Assembly (NCBI GenBank): GCA_973895155.1
Contig: OZ316899.1
Coordinates: 13,206,001 to 13,270,000, forward strand
DNA: 64,000 nt
Direction: 5' to 3'
DNA from: Marsupella aquatica
Lineage: Eukaryota; Marchantiophyta
Shown here: positions 32,615 through 43,295 of the stretch, one piece after another
Layout of the letters: every line of letters begins with the position of its first letter
Position numbering within the stretch: position 1 is the stretch's first letter
Notes under the pieces: generated by a model
What the model was told of the DNA's origin: nothing
Databases searched by the model: none
Seen by the model: the letters and a program-made list of their open reading frames with translations, nothing else
Translations under genes and position numbers: made by a program

Positions 32615-34090
32615 ATGTTCATCATGGAAGGGAGCACGAGTGGAACTTCAATGGAAATAGATATTCTTGACTTGAATGTGACCCCTCCAACCCAAGAGCC
32701 ACCTATTCAGTTACCTGATGGAAACGTACCTTTAACATATGTCGACCGCAATGTTCGTCCATATCCTAGAAGAGATGTCTCTCATCTACTAGTTAGAGTA
32801 TTAGCTTCTTTGATGGCAGCACTTGCCACTGTCACACAGGCTTTGTTGCCTATGTTTGATGCCTCGAACCTCTTGCTGTCAGGGTCTGTTAATAGCAATG
32901 CAGTAGCACATGCTTGTATGGTTAGAACAGGACTTGTTAGACACTTAATGCCAACATATTTGCACCTGATTGGTTTAGTCTATGTGCGGCCACGTGAGAT
33001 GCTAGATCAATGGTACATCAAACCACGAACTAGACACCGGTTAATGTTGTGGATTGACGACACACCCTAGGAGGATCCACAACGTTTCCGAGAGTTCTTT
33101 CGCATTGGGCCTCAATTGTTTTTCTATATTTATGAACTTGTGCATGATGATATGGTGACGGATCCACCCGAGTCTTTGAGAATCTTGCCTAATCGCCAAT
33201 TACTAGTGATTAGGCAAGTTGCACTTGCATTGAGGCGTTTGGCAGTCGGAGATACCTTTCTAACTATGGGTGAACTATTTGGTGTTTCAAAGAGCTCTGC
33301 AGTGAAGGTGACCTGGAAATTCATTTGCTCTTTGAGAAGACAGGCTGGGCATGCCATTAAGTGGCCAGATGATGCAGGCCTTACTGAGGTGAAAGTTGGA
33401 TTTGAGGAGAGATGGGGTTTTCCAAACTGTTGCGGAGCAATTGATGGGACTCGCATTCCCATTGAGTTGCCTGCAGGTGAAGACTCAACATAGTACTATG
33501 ATTGGAAGCATAAACTTTCTGTCACTATGCAAGCCATTTGTGACCACAAATTGCGCTTCATGGATGTCTATTGTGGTCTGCCTGGTAGCATCCAAGATAC
33601 AAGGTTGATGTGACTATCATGATTTTATACTCAAGTGACACAGTCTCAGACCCGGCTAAATGGTCCTCAATTTTGTTGTAGCAATGGCAGCATGGTCCAA
33701 GAGTATATTATTGGAGATGCAGGCTATCCATTGCTCCCTTGGCTTATTGTTCCCTTTCCAAAAGGTATGACAGAGAGAACTGATGACTTCAACTACATGC
33801 ACTCAAGTACAAGAATGTGTGTCGAACGTTCTTTTGGAAGGCTAAAAGGGACTTGGAGAATACTCAGCAAGGCATTGTGGAAACCCAGAATTGATAGAGT
33901 TGGAGCAAGGATTTATGCATGTTGTATTTTGCATAATTTGATCATTGATAGAAATGACGGTTTGCCAAATGTGGTGTGGCAACATTGTCCACTGCATCCA
34001 GCAGGGTATGCTGGAGTTCTACGTCCCAATTTACAAATGTACAGAGGAGGACCAGAAGCTAGAGATGCTTTGTTAAATCATGTATTGTAG
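32615..34090 (+). pseudogene. PIF/Harbinger transposase (DDE)
   Basis: One frame of 492 codons from the ATG at 32615 to the TAG at 34088, interrupted by TAG at 33068 and 33491 and TGA at 33611 and 33620. It contains a helix-turn-helix-like segment (about 33210-33330) and the DDE nuclease motifs: CCGAIDGTRIPI (first Asp), IIGDAGYPLLPW (second Asp) and CVERSFGRLKGTWRIL (Glu). It cuts and joins the element at TTA sites together with the Myb/SANT partner. There is no frameshift, and all four stops are one C-to-T step from CAG or CGA. The catalytic residues are present. Confidence 0.88.
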
Positions 34091-34718
34091 TAGTAGTGAA
34101 TGCCATGGTTGTTAATGAGAAGACAACACTTTCCCTTGTAAGAGACCAGCATAAATTAAATTTTGTAATCAGAACTTGAGTTGCCAAGAATGTGACTATT
34201 TGGTACATAATGCAGTCCACTTTGTTTGCTTTGTTGTATAATGTTTCATGAGCAAAAGTAGTTACCAATATCAAACTCACAATGCATTGAGTAATTTCAA
34301 TGAGAGATATAATATTTACAGGGCTCATAGTCTTAACTCGGACCTTTCAGGATTAGGTTCCATTGTCAAAGCAGTGACTGTGATGAATTTTAAAAAAGTG
34401 TAGATTCAAAGTAGTAGTGTAACTCAACTTGAACTCAAAGAGTGTCAAGGATGTGCAAATGTACTCATTTCAACTAAGTAAGATGAATTGAAAATGTTGA
34501 CTATGGATTGAATTGCTCTATCTGGCTACTGTATCTCAAATCCAAAATGGCTGTACTCAATTTCTCCCATCTCTGAGTCCGTTTGCCAGATAGCGGATAG
34601 AATCGCCAATAAAAGCAAGGGCGTTTGCTACATCTCTTCCTGCATCCCTTGTTGATGACATTGCCTCTCGTTGTTGAGACAGAGAGTCTACATGTTTTTT
34701 CTCTTCAAAACTCAAATG
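34091..34718. other. PIF/Harbinger intergenic region between convergent genes
   Basis: About 630 AT-rich bases between the ends of the transposase and the Myb/SANT frame. It should hold both polyadenylation regions. No conserved coding sequence seen. Confidence 0.5.
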
Positions 34719-35660
34719 CTATTGGTGCTCCTCTTTGCGGGCAAGACGGTCTTCTGCAATTGCACCTATAAAGTTCTGAGTTACCTTATTTAACTCACTT
34801 GTTGTCCTCTCTCCATGTGTCCTCTTCCATCCCCTTGTTGTCCGTTCAGAAGATCCATCCGCTCCTTGTGCAGTCACTGAAGTAGGACTTGGTTGGTGTA
34901 AGTTATTGGCAGCACCAAAGCCAGACCCCTGCCTTGGTGCTCCATTCACACCCTGTCCTACTCCTCCATTAACACTTGCAGGATTGGGATCAGAGCCATC
35001 GTTTGCTTGTCCAGAGGGAGTTCCCTGCCTGGTTGCTCCTCCACTCACACCACCAGAACTAACATTGTCATCATTAGCTTGATTTGTATGGACTGTGTTA
35101 TCGCTGTGAAAAGCCTCAGTTCTAGGGTCTGCACCATGAAAATCTCCCAATTCTTCTAAATCAATGCTGGTAGTTGAGATGAATACAGTGGGAGGGGTCC
35201 TGCTTGCTTGCTCAGCTTCCCTGATCTCCTCCTCAAGGCCACTGTCCACAAACTGAGCAGGATCAGGATTGACTGCCCGGTTAGAAGGCATGAAGACCAC
35301 CATTTCTTGGAAAAGTTCCTCTTGAAACGTTGGGGGCAAACTCCTATCCTTTTTCTCTGTTCTGGACATCTCAAAATATCCATTTGTGCCATTGGGAGTG
35401 TGCTTTTGATGATCAAATACCTTCTTGAAGTCAGTTAACATCTTCTCCCATCTCTTCTTGCATTGCTTCCAATCCCTGTTGATATTATTGGTCCTACAGA
35501 TGGATTCGACTTCTTTCCATCTCTGTTCAGCAGTCCTTATTCTCTCCCGGGATGAATCCAAGCTTGCTTGATCTTGTAGGAATTTCTTGGCAGAAATGAG
35601 AGCATGAAGCTCTCTAATGTCCCATTTAGAACTAGGAGTAGGTGCTTGTGCTTCTGTCAT
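34719..35660 (-). CDS. PIF/Harbinger Myb/SANT-like (trihelix) protein
   Basis: An open 313-codon frame starting MTEAQAPTP. An N-terminal Myb/SANT-like trihelix domain covers about residues 10-110, with the spaced aromatic residues KWDIREL, QRWKEVE and WKQCKKRWEKM. A Gly/Asn/Ser-rich linker follows (about 195-270), then a basic patch (GWKRTHGERTT) and a short helical end. In PIF/Harbinger elements this partner binds the element's DNA ends and helps bring the transposase to the nucleus. It is on the strand opposite the transposase. No stop or frameshift is visible, unlike the transposase. The alternative of a single-copy host trihelix factor is unlikely given its place between the inverted repeats. 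Confidence 0.9.
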   Translation of the reverse strand: MTEAQAPTPSSKWDIRELHALISAKKFLQDQASLDSSRERIRTAEQRWKEVESICRTNNINRDWKQCKKRWEKMLTDFKKVFDHQKHTPNGTNGYFEMSRTEKKDRSLPPTFQEELFQEMVVFMPSNRAVNPDPAQFVDSGLEEEIREAEQASRTPPTVFISTTSIDLEELGDFHGADPRTEAFHSDNTVHTNQANDDNVSSGGVSGGATRQGTPSGQANDGSDPNPASVNGGVGQGVNGAPRQGSGFGAANNLHQPSPTSVTAQGADGSSERTTRGWKRTHGERTTSELNKVTQNFIGAIAEDRLARKEEHQ

Positions 35661-37051
35661 CGATCTGCATCATCACAAAACAAAAAATTATTGAGTAAAA
35701 TGCCTTGAGTACACAAACCTATACAATATTGAGCACTTATTTTTGCAAAAGAGTCTCGAGTGCTACTTTGAGTTCACAAATTAAGTACTATTCCTCTAGT
35801 TCACTTTCTTTGCTGCATGTAACTACTCAATCCCTATTGACTGTGTGTGACATCACATCCAATTTTGTCCTCACTCTAAAGAAGAACCATCGTACATTCT
35901 CAATTGAAGGGATAATCAACACAGACATCAAGACAATTCCCTTTTGGGTTGACATCATATGATCACATCCAAGTTTGTCCTCACCCAAAGACGAAGTCAT
36001 CCTAAGAGTCTAATAATTAAAGGGAACAAACAGAGACATGAAGACTGTTTCCTTTTGGATCAATGCGCCAGTGTAGTGCCTGCCAGGCTTTTTAGAGGAA
36101 TCTTAAAATTAATTTATAGCTATAACAGTGAAATCTTCTTTTCAGCAACAAAAGTTACTGCAAACTTGAGATAGGTATAATGACAAGCAGAAGGAAAGCG
36201 CAACTGAATGAGGTAATAAATCAAGATTCTAATGAAATCAGGAGCAACAAGTCTTACTACAAACTTGAGACAAGTATAATGACGAGCAGAAGGAAATTGC
36301 AACTGAATGAGATAATAAATCAAGATTCTAATAAAATCAGGAGCAACAAAAGTCTTAGTGCATACAGGTTTAATGACAAGCAAAAGGAAAGCGCACTGAA
36401 TTGAGGTATTAAATCAAGATTCTAATGAAATCAGGTAGTAGATTCTACTATAGAAGCTATCGGACAGACGCAACTGAGTGAGATAATAAATCAAAATCAG
36501 GCAGTAGATTCTACTATAGAAGCTATCAGATAACTTGCGCATCATCAGATCCCTAGTAAACAATAGGAAGAAATACAGCAACAGTTTGGCAGCGGGCACT
36601 GAAATTATGTTCTCTGTGTGAAGGCATGAAAATTTTAAAGCACAAAACTACTAGCGCAAAACAGAGCGCATAACCAAAGGACAAAAGTGCGGCCAAATTT
36701 TGTGTACGCTCTCACTTGCTTGCTTTGCAAACAACGGCAAGCAGCAAGTTATGGTGGCAACAATGCAATTTTTTCCCCGCCCCGCTTCCCGCATCGATCA
36801 ATCAGCATCCTGAACTCATGGCCGGGCTCATAGCTCAAGTCAAACTACTATGTTTGCAAGTCGCTCAGCCAGTTGCCGACCGGCTGTAACAGGTGATATC
36901 AGGGCAGGAACCGACCACGCTGGTAACAAGGAGCGCAAAACAAGGGGCGTGAGGGGAACCCGCACTCCCTACTCCTTGCATTTGTTGAGGGAGTGCCCCT
37001 CGCCCGTAGTCACCTCTCATTGGCTGTGGCAAACTCGAAAATCTCTGTCCG
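35661..37051. other. PIF/Harbinger 3' region
   Basis: About 1.4 kb from the Myb/SANT start to the right inverted repeat, presumably holding the Myb/SANT promoter. It includes the tandem array at 36140-36530. The last 250 bases are GC-richer and share the ACTCCCTACTCC motif with the left end. Confidence 0.5.
36140..36530. repeat. Subterminal tandem repeats in PIF/Harbinger
   Basis: Three imperfect copies of a ~95-100-bp unit (marker TAATGAC-AGCA-AAGG at 36178, 36277 and 36371). They are followed by two copies of a ~66-bp unit ending TAGATTCTACTATAGAAGC, itself nearly palindromic. Confidence 0.8.
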
Positions 37052-37095
37052 TACTCCTCGTCCGTACCTACTCCTCACTCCATGGAACCCTACCC
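37052..37095 (-). repeat. PIF/Harbinger right terminal inverted repeat
   Basis: Reverse complement of the left terminal repeat with three transitions; flanked by TTA at 37096-37098. Confidence 0.9.
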
Positions 37096-37724
37096 TTAGC
37101 CCCTAGGGAGACACCACTCCCCTCATATATGCTTCTAGAGACCTGCCACCCCCGGACCAGCTTTGGTCCCTAAACATTTGGCCCCCAACCCGGATCCCAT
37201 CGCGCATAATGGGCGCGCCACCAACTGGCAACGCCCATAACTTTCTTGATAGGCATCCGCAAGCGGAGTGCCTTAGCCCGTTGTGACCGGGCCGACCCAG
37301 TGCTCATGCCTAGGCCCTCAAGTCTGATTTCTGCTTGGGGCCCCTGACCGCCCCAACCCGGATCGGGCCACAACTTCCGCCCCAAGCGTCCGTTGCCAAT
37401 GGCGTCAACTCCATTGGCTTTGGGCCCAAGAGGAGCTCGCTCCCAAGCCCTCAGAACTCAAAGTCCATCCAAAGGTCCGGACGACCATCCTTGAGCCCGG
37501 CCCATTTCCCCTTGACCCGACCAGCCATAGGCTAGTCCAAGTCCTTAGTGTGTGTTCCCAGCTTGGCCCCTTGCCTCGCCAGTGCCACGTCTCATTGCCC
37601 ACAAGTCTCCCCATGCTAAGTCCTCCCCGGATGGCCTATCCGGGCCTGGACCATAAGGGAGCTCGGCGTCGGAGTCAGCGATGCCGGAGCTAAGTGTTAA
37701 GGTAGTCAAGTTCCGCGACTTGCA

Positions 37725-37738
37725 CCCCCCCTTAAAAA
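37725..37738 (-). promoter_or_regulatory. Element C polypurine tract
   Basis: On the minus strand TTTTTAAGGGGGGG directly precedes the 3' LTR start TGCAAG. It primes plus-strand synthesis and fixes the LTR boundary. Confidence 0.8.
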
Positions 37739-38158
37739 TGGTCACATACGCGTGACCTCAGTAAATGCTCCAACACGCCTAGACCACTTTGGGCCTTAAA
37801 AATTTTATGAGGTAACAAATGGTTTGCCCATAAGGTTGATGCAAACCAGGTTGGTATGCGCATTCCAAACTTAGGAAATTCCAACCTATCCCACTTATCC
37901 AAGTAGGATGCCAGTCCAAACGGGTAAGCTAACTCCAAACTTGTCGGACTCATTGTCCTTCCCTTGGGGCGCTCCCCTTTGGTTAGAACTAGCCCGCCCA
38001 CAGATGTAGGGCGGGCACCATCAACTTCCACTCGCAAAAAGCAAATCGGCCGCCCAACAACCTCTACCACCAACGCAATCCGACTTTATCCTTAAGAGGC
38101 CGAGAGGAGTAAAACCAGGATACAACTCACAAAGGTAGCTACAACTGCCTGTACCAGT
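37739..38158 (-). other. Element C 3' untranslated region
   Basis: About 420 bases between the integrase stop and the polypurine tract. A 113-codon minus-strand frame (37732-38073) overlaps it without recognisable motifs. Nothing else seen. Confidence 0.5.
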
Positions 38159-39520
38159 TCACAATGGCGGTAGGCCGCTTCGCTTACAATAGCTTCCAAG
38201 GATCTCTGAGGCATTACCCAAATTTTTCTCCAGTTCCCAAGTACTCTCGGCCTGATCATAGCCAGCCCACTTCACCAAATACTCTAAGATTTTCCTTCCC
38301 AACTTGCGTTTGTAATGGTGGTCCAAAATTGCCTCCACCTCAAACTCCTGAGCGTCCTTTACCAGCATGGCGTCCGGACGCAAGACCTGATCCCAGTTGG
38401 GATCATTGTCTTTGACAAACTTCTTGAGCTGGCTAACATGGTAGCTTTTGCCCATGCCCATTTCCTTGGGTGTCTCCAACACCACCGAAACCGGATTATC
38501 CTTGTGGGCCCATCGTATAATGCGATAGGGCCCTGCATATCTGGGAGCCAGCTTCCTACTTATGTTTCCGTGGTATTGCTCAGGTCTCAACTGCAACCAG
38601 ACGCTCTCCCCAATTTCAAAGCTTACCTAGCGTCGATGTTTATCCCCTTGCTCCTTGTACCGACTTTGGGCAAGGGTCATACCCTTGGTAGCCGCTTCCA
38701 CAACTAGGTGTCGCTCTCAAATAAAATTGTCCACAGAAGGAACCTTGCTTTTCGTCCGCCAAGCTTCCGGATTTATAAACCAGGAGGGCGCCCTTGGCGT
38801 CCTCCCTGTGGCCAACACAAACTGCGCAAACCCCGTCTTCGAATGCTTGGTCGAGTTATATCTACACTCGGCCATTGTTAAATGCTTTGCCCAATCCTTT
38901 TGATTGGCCATCACAAAGTGATGCAAGTAGTCCTCCACGATACCATTAACCCGTTCCATTTGGCCATCTGTCTCGTGATGATACGCTGATCCCCTAGTCA
39001 GGTCTGTTCCGAATAACCGAAACAACGCCTTCCAAAAATGGCCCATGAACTTGGTATCGCGATTGGACAGGATATGCAACGACAATCCCCATTGTCGGAA
39101 GACATTGTCAAATACTAGACCGGCAATCTCTCGGGCCGAAACCATCTTCGTAGTAGGCAAGAAATACGCCATCTTGGAAAAACGATCCACGATTGTTAAG
39201 ATGGAGTTACTGCCATGGGACTTAGGTAACCCAACAATGAAGTCCATGGAGATAGACTCCCATGGAGCCGCAGCTACTGGTAAGGGTTGTAGTAGTCCTC
39301 CTTTTGCCCTATAGACCGTTTGATTCTTTTGGCACGAGTAACAACTTTGCACGTGTTGAAGGACCGATTGTTTCATGTCCGGCCAATACACATCTCGCGA
39401 CATGCTGCGATACATAGCGGCTTGTCCTCCATGCCCTCCCAGGGCGAGTTGTGGTACTTTTGCAAAACCTCTAACCTTAGAGACTCCGGTATGTACACAC
39501 GCCTCTGCTTGTATTGCCAT
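38159..39520 (-). pseudogene. Element C integrase with chromodomain
   Basis: H2C2 zinc finger end (CYSCQKNQTVY), then the integrase core (WESISMDFIVGLP, FSKMAYF, DGQMERVNG), then the C-terminal domain (LAPRYAGPYRI), then a chromodomain (FEVEAILDHHY...LVKWAGYDQAESTWE). The chromodomain would steer integration to marked chromatin. The second catalytic Asp is Asn (LSNRDTKF where SDRDTKF is usual), a CpG-to-CpA change. A stop/frameshift near 38620-38715 separates the core from the C-terminal part. Confidence 0.9.
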
Positions 39521-39904
39521 AACTGGACATTATGCGTCTTATCCAACCCCAACGATACGTGCCTTACCTTGCCTTGGCTACCCCCATTGCTTTGCCATTC
39601 CTTAACTAACCTGTCATCCCCATACGCTGCCTTTGGCCACTCGGATTTGAGCATTGTGATCCCATTGACACGATGTTGGTCCTTACGTGATAATGCGTCC
39701 GCTGCCATATTTGTCTTCCCTGGAACGTGGCGGACTTCAAAATCAAAATCCGCCAAGAACATCTGCCAGCACATTTCCTTGGGGTTGAGCCTTGGCTTAG
39801 AACTGAAGTACCCGGCCGACAAGCTATTTGTGTGGATTACCACTTTGGGACCATTTTTAAGGTAAATCTCCCACTTCTTCAACGCATAGATCACAACATA
39901 CATT
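39373..39904 (-). pseudogene. Element C RNase H, distal part
   Basis: Continues the RNase H from 46690 after the copia 2 insertion: VVIYALKKWEIYL, VVIHTNSLS and NMAADALSRKD are typical RNase H motifs, here with Asn for Asp in HTDS. It is followed by the linker to the integrase zinc finger (VLQKYHNSPWEGM). Confidence 0.85.
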
Positions 39905-40248
39905 TGTTAGATATTGCTCTAGTCTTGTAACTCATGAGCTAACTACAGTTAGGCTAACTTGGGTTAGGACATAGCTAATGTTAGCGGTAGTGCTATTGTG
40001 TATATAGCCAGGGCTGATGCCAGACCCTGGTGGAACTTAGGCTCATTGTTACGGAGCTAGTTGAGAGATAGGGAGAGCTTGTGCTGTGGATGCTTGGTAT
40101 GGCCGGTCGGCCTAGAGTGCAGTAAAGCTCTTGTGTGTTCCCGTGGACGTAGCCTCATGTGGAGGTGAACCACGTATCTCTCTATGTTGACTATTGTGTG
40201 TTGGATGGTTCATGGGCTTGCCGTTGCAAATGTCATCTATGCTCAACA
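39905..40248 (+). repeat. copia 2 5' LTR
   Basis: Starts TGTTAGATATTG and ends GCTCAACA. It includes a TATA-like TATATAGCC at 40001. Preceded by ACATT. Confidence 0.95.
40001..40007 (+). promoter_or_regulatory. TATA-like box of copia 2 5' LTR
   Basis: TATATAG about 97 bases into the LTR, conserved in the 3' LTR at about 46448. A likely start of the element transcript some 30 bases downstream. Confidence 0.5.
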
Positions 40249-40250
40249 AG

Positions 40251-40262
40251 TGGTATCAGAGC
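40251..40262 (+). promoter_or_regulatory. copia 2 primer-binding site
   Basis: TGGTATCAGAGC, an exact match to the initiator-Met tRNA complementary site of plant copia elements, two bases after the LTR. Confidence 0.95.
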
Positions 40263-42067
40263 ATGCTTGGGAGGTGACGAGGTTTTTTTGTGACGGTTTT
40301 TCTAGCGTTCATTGTTGATGCATGGTACATTCGGAGTTTCGTCGCATGAAACTTGAATGTGTGTGGCTGTGCGGATAGGTTAGTGAGAGGGCATTCTAAC
40401 GATGGTTAGAACTCGCTGATCGGTATCCATGGTGCGGAGGAATTGAAGTTTGCGTCGTTTAGGGTTTTATTCGTGTTCAACGGCTTTTCGGGGGAGAGAC
40501 CAGAGTTTGCATTTTTCAACGGTGTGAGATGTGCGGTATGGGAGGGATCGCACATTATAGCTCATGTTGAAGGTTGAAGCGAGCTGGTCGTTTTGGTAGT
40601 TGAGTTGCTCCCGAGTTGTGACCGAGTGTGTCGTGACGAGTGAAGGAGGCATTCAGGTTTTTTCACAAGCTATGGAGCTTGTTCGCATCTGAACCGGGTT
40701 TCTCCTCGTGACGTCCGTTCGGTGGAAGAAACACTAAGTGCTATGGCTCAACAGTTTGATCACGGTGAGACTGTCATTTTGAGCCCAGGATTGGCACTTG
40801 ACGCGAAGTGAAGGCGACGCGGTGGAATTTTTTTCTCTGTTGGAGCTGCAGACTGTGCCGGTGAAATTTGAAAACTTTTCCCGTCAGCAGCGTTCACTTT
40901 CCTCACTTGGAAACGACAGTGCTTTAGGTGTGTAACCGGCTTTTTTCTTTGAAAATGGCATTATTTTTTGGGGGTTACTTTAGTCAAATTTTCGTGTGTA
41001 TACACACCCGGGCGCCCCGTACCCCTCCATTCGAATCCCTGACTCTTGCTTGTCGCGACCGGCTACGCAGTGCCGGCCGGCGAAGCAACCGGGCGATTTT
41101 TTGTGTTTACTTTGGGGGGGAAAGTTTTTGTGCCTTCCTCCCTTCGGCCGGCCCCGACGCCCTTTTGCGCCCTGCCTTAGGTTGCCAGCGCCTCGCTGCC
41201 ACCGGCCTTAGGCGCCCGCCTGCCTCAACGCCTCGGCCTTCTTCTTTTGACCCTCCCGAGCCCCTGTTTACCAGCGTACGTAGCCGCCCTTGTACCCCCG
41301 GGCGTACCCCCCCGACCCGCGTCCTCCCCCTTTACGCCCGGACCCTCTTGTACACGGCCCCATACGGGGTGTATTTTTTTTAAAGGGACTTAAGGGCCCC
41401 CTTTAGGCCCCATTTTAGCTTTTTTCTTCCCTCTTGTTCTCCTCGTTATCGGGACCTGCCGCCCTCCAATTTAACCATTTTGACAGGGGGAACGGCCCCT
41501 TGTGAGACCTGTCAGACTGTGCAAGAATATTCCCCCAAAATAGAGAGTTGTTTTTTGGCCGTCCGACAAAGATTTTGTCCGCCGAACGGTAACTTTTTTG
41601 GTTCTTTTTTGGTGAGGACGTTGCCACTGGAGTTAGCTACGCGGCGCACGGATCACATTGCGATTCCGATGATGGGTTGTATTGGGTATTTTGGTTATTC
41701 TCTGAGGTGGTCAAAACGGGGGAGTTTCCCAAGGTCTTACCCACCCTGACTGAAATTTGAATAACTTTTTTGTCGAATTTTGATTTCGATTTTGGCTTTC
41801 AGTATTGGACTCCTAGCTTCGTGGGCTACGCGGCGGTGTTGAGTTTTGAGTTTTGTGAGAAGTTTTGAAAAAAGATGTTTTGTTGTGATTGTTTCATATG
41901 AGTGACTCGGAGGATACTGGAAGAATTGGCGTCGGTGGAGCTTCAGGATCACGACGGTCAGACGGAGAGTCTGAGGAGGAGCTGCTACCGTTTGAGGAGG
42001 AACTTGTATCACCGGTACGATCATTGGTGCGGCATGCAGTGGAGGAAGCTATACTACTACCAGAGCT
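40263..42067 (+). other. copia 2 5' leader (1.8 kb) with CpG-rich stretch
   Basis: Unusually long untranslated leader between the primer-binding site and gag. About 40985-41360 is markedly GC- and CpG-rich (cytosine runs, many CG dinucleotides), unlike the rest of the element. It is open for 151 codons on the plus strand (40928-41383), with a Pro/Arg-rich product I do not recognise. A small open frame at 41889-42074 overlaps the gag start. Confidence 0.6.
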
Positions 42068-42953
42068 ATGGTAGTAGGGAAGAAGGCGGAGATGGCTAGA
42101 TTTGGAGGAGTGAAGTTTGAGGTGGAGATGTACGATGGTCGTACTGATTACTTGCTATGGGAGAAGCAAGTGAAGGGTGTCCTTTGGGCCATGGGCTTAG
42201 CTCATCTGCTTTCTTCGCGAGAGCGGTATGATGGAGAGGAGGAGATTTCTGTGAGACAATGGAGACAGGAGCAGGTGATTGCTGTCAATGCAATGATGCT
42301 ATATCTCAAGCCGCACATCATCAAGCAGCTGGAAGATTATGCAGATTGCGCGTCACTATTCAAGGCTCTTAGAGAGAAGTACTACCGGGAAGATGCGTCA
42401 GACCGGTTGTACAAGAAGTCTCTCTTGATGAGCCTCAGGCTCAAGGAAGGGAGCAAGCTGCAGGATCACCTAGATGAGTTTGACAGTCTAGCGGTGGATC
42501 TATCAAACCTGGGAAAAAGAGTTGAAGATAAGGATAAGGCCTTGCTTCTGCTAAGCTCCTTACCACCGTCATATTAGGGCTTGAAACAGGTGCTCTTGTA
42601 CAAAGATCTGAAGTCCATTTTATATAATGAGGTGGTGAGCTCTTTACTGTCTGATGATGCTCAGAAGAAGCTGGGTCAAATCACAGACAGCATCTTCTTC
42701 TGGCACTGCGCTCAATGTGAACAGGGGAAGAGCAACACAGGGCACAAATGGGCAGAACAGGTTTAGATTTATATCACGGGGCAGATCTAAATCCAAAGGG
42801 AAATTGCAAGAGAGGAAACCTCTTGCATGTTGGAATTGTGGCAAGCATGGCCACATGAAAAGGGATTGTCGAGTAAAGGTCCCTACTGCCTCTGCTAACG
42901 CGGCATCGAGCTCGCATGAGGTAGATTTACTCGATGATGATGACATATTGTGA
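42068..42953 (+). pseudogene. copia 2 gag with zinc knuckle
   Basis: From 42068 an open frame of 169 codons has the plant copia gag fold (KFEVEMYDGRTDYLLWEKQ at the start, then a helical core ending SSLPPSY). A TAG at 42575 and a frameshift near 42660 follow. Then a basic tail (RFISRGRSKSKGK) and a CCHC knuckle (CWNCGKHGHMKRDC). Family members usually begin at a nearby ATG; 42092 (MARFGGVKFEVEMY) is an alternative start. Confidence 0.85.
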
Positions 42954-43295
42954 TGTCAAGGTTATGCTCTCAACGTAGTGTCAAATCCAGGTAGTGATGA
43001 CTGGATTATAGATAGTGCATGTACTTTTCACATTTGCTCTAGGAGAGATTTTTTCAGTTCTTACACGGTTTCAAACGGGTCAGTGTTGATGGGAAATGGA
43101 ATCCCATGTCAAGTTGTTGGACTTGCATCTGTAAGATTTTAGATGTTTGATGGTGCTACGAGAACATTAAGAAATGTGAGACATATTCCCAGCATGATGA
43201 AAAATCTTATTTCACTTGGAGTTTTAGAAACAAATGGCCATCAGTAGAGTTATGCTAATGGTGTTCTTCAGGTTTCAACTGGTACTAAAGTTGTA
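42954..43295 (+). pseudogene. copia 2 protease
   Basis: In frame with the knuckle, past a TGA at 42951. Active-site region DDWIIDSACTFHIC (DSAC in place of DSGA/DSGC), then flap-like and VRHIPSMMKNLISLG motifs. Stops at 43139 and 43244 break it. Confidence 0.8.

Larger units (their letters stand above)
31057..37095. mobile_element. PIF/Harbinger DNA transposon (6039 bp)
   Basis: Bounded by 44-bp terminal inverted repeats (31057-31100 and 37052-37095, three mismatches, all transitions) and the TTA duplication. It carries the two genes usual for the family in tail-to-tail order: a DDE transposase on the plus strand (32615-34090) and a Myb/SANT protein on the minus strand (34719-35660). The transposase is broken by four nonsense codons; the Myb/SANT frame is open. 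It inserted into the 3' LTR of element C. Confidence 0.95.
30187..37724 (-). repeat. Element C 3' LTR, split by PIF/Harbinger
   Basis: The LTR runs TGCAAGTCGC...GGTCCACCA on the minus strand. Without the insert at 31057-37095 and one TTA it is about 1.5 kb (30187-31056 plus 37099-37724). Its left 216 bases match 50226-50441 with roughly 7% differences by eye. A TATA-like TATATG lies near 37120 on the minus strand. The polypurine tract abuts it on the right. Confidence 0.85.

Noticed and set aside
41889-42099. Separate small gene just before copia 2 gag
   Set aside because: Two short overlapping frames without motifs, lying in the leader and running into the gag start; better read as leader sequence.
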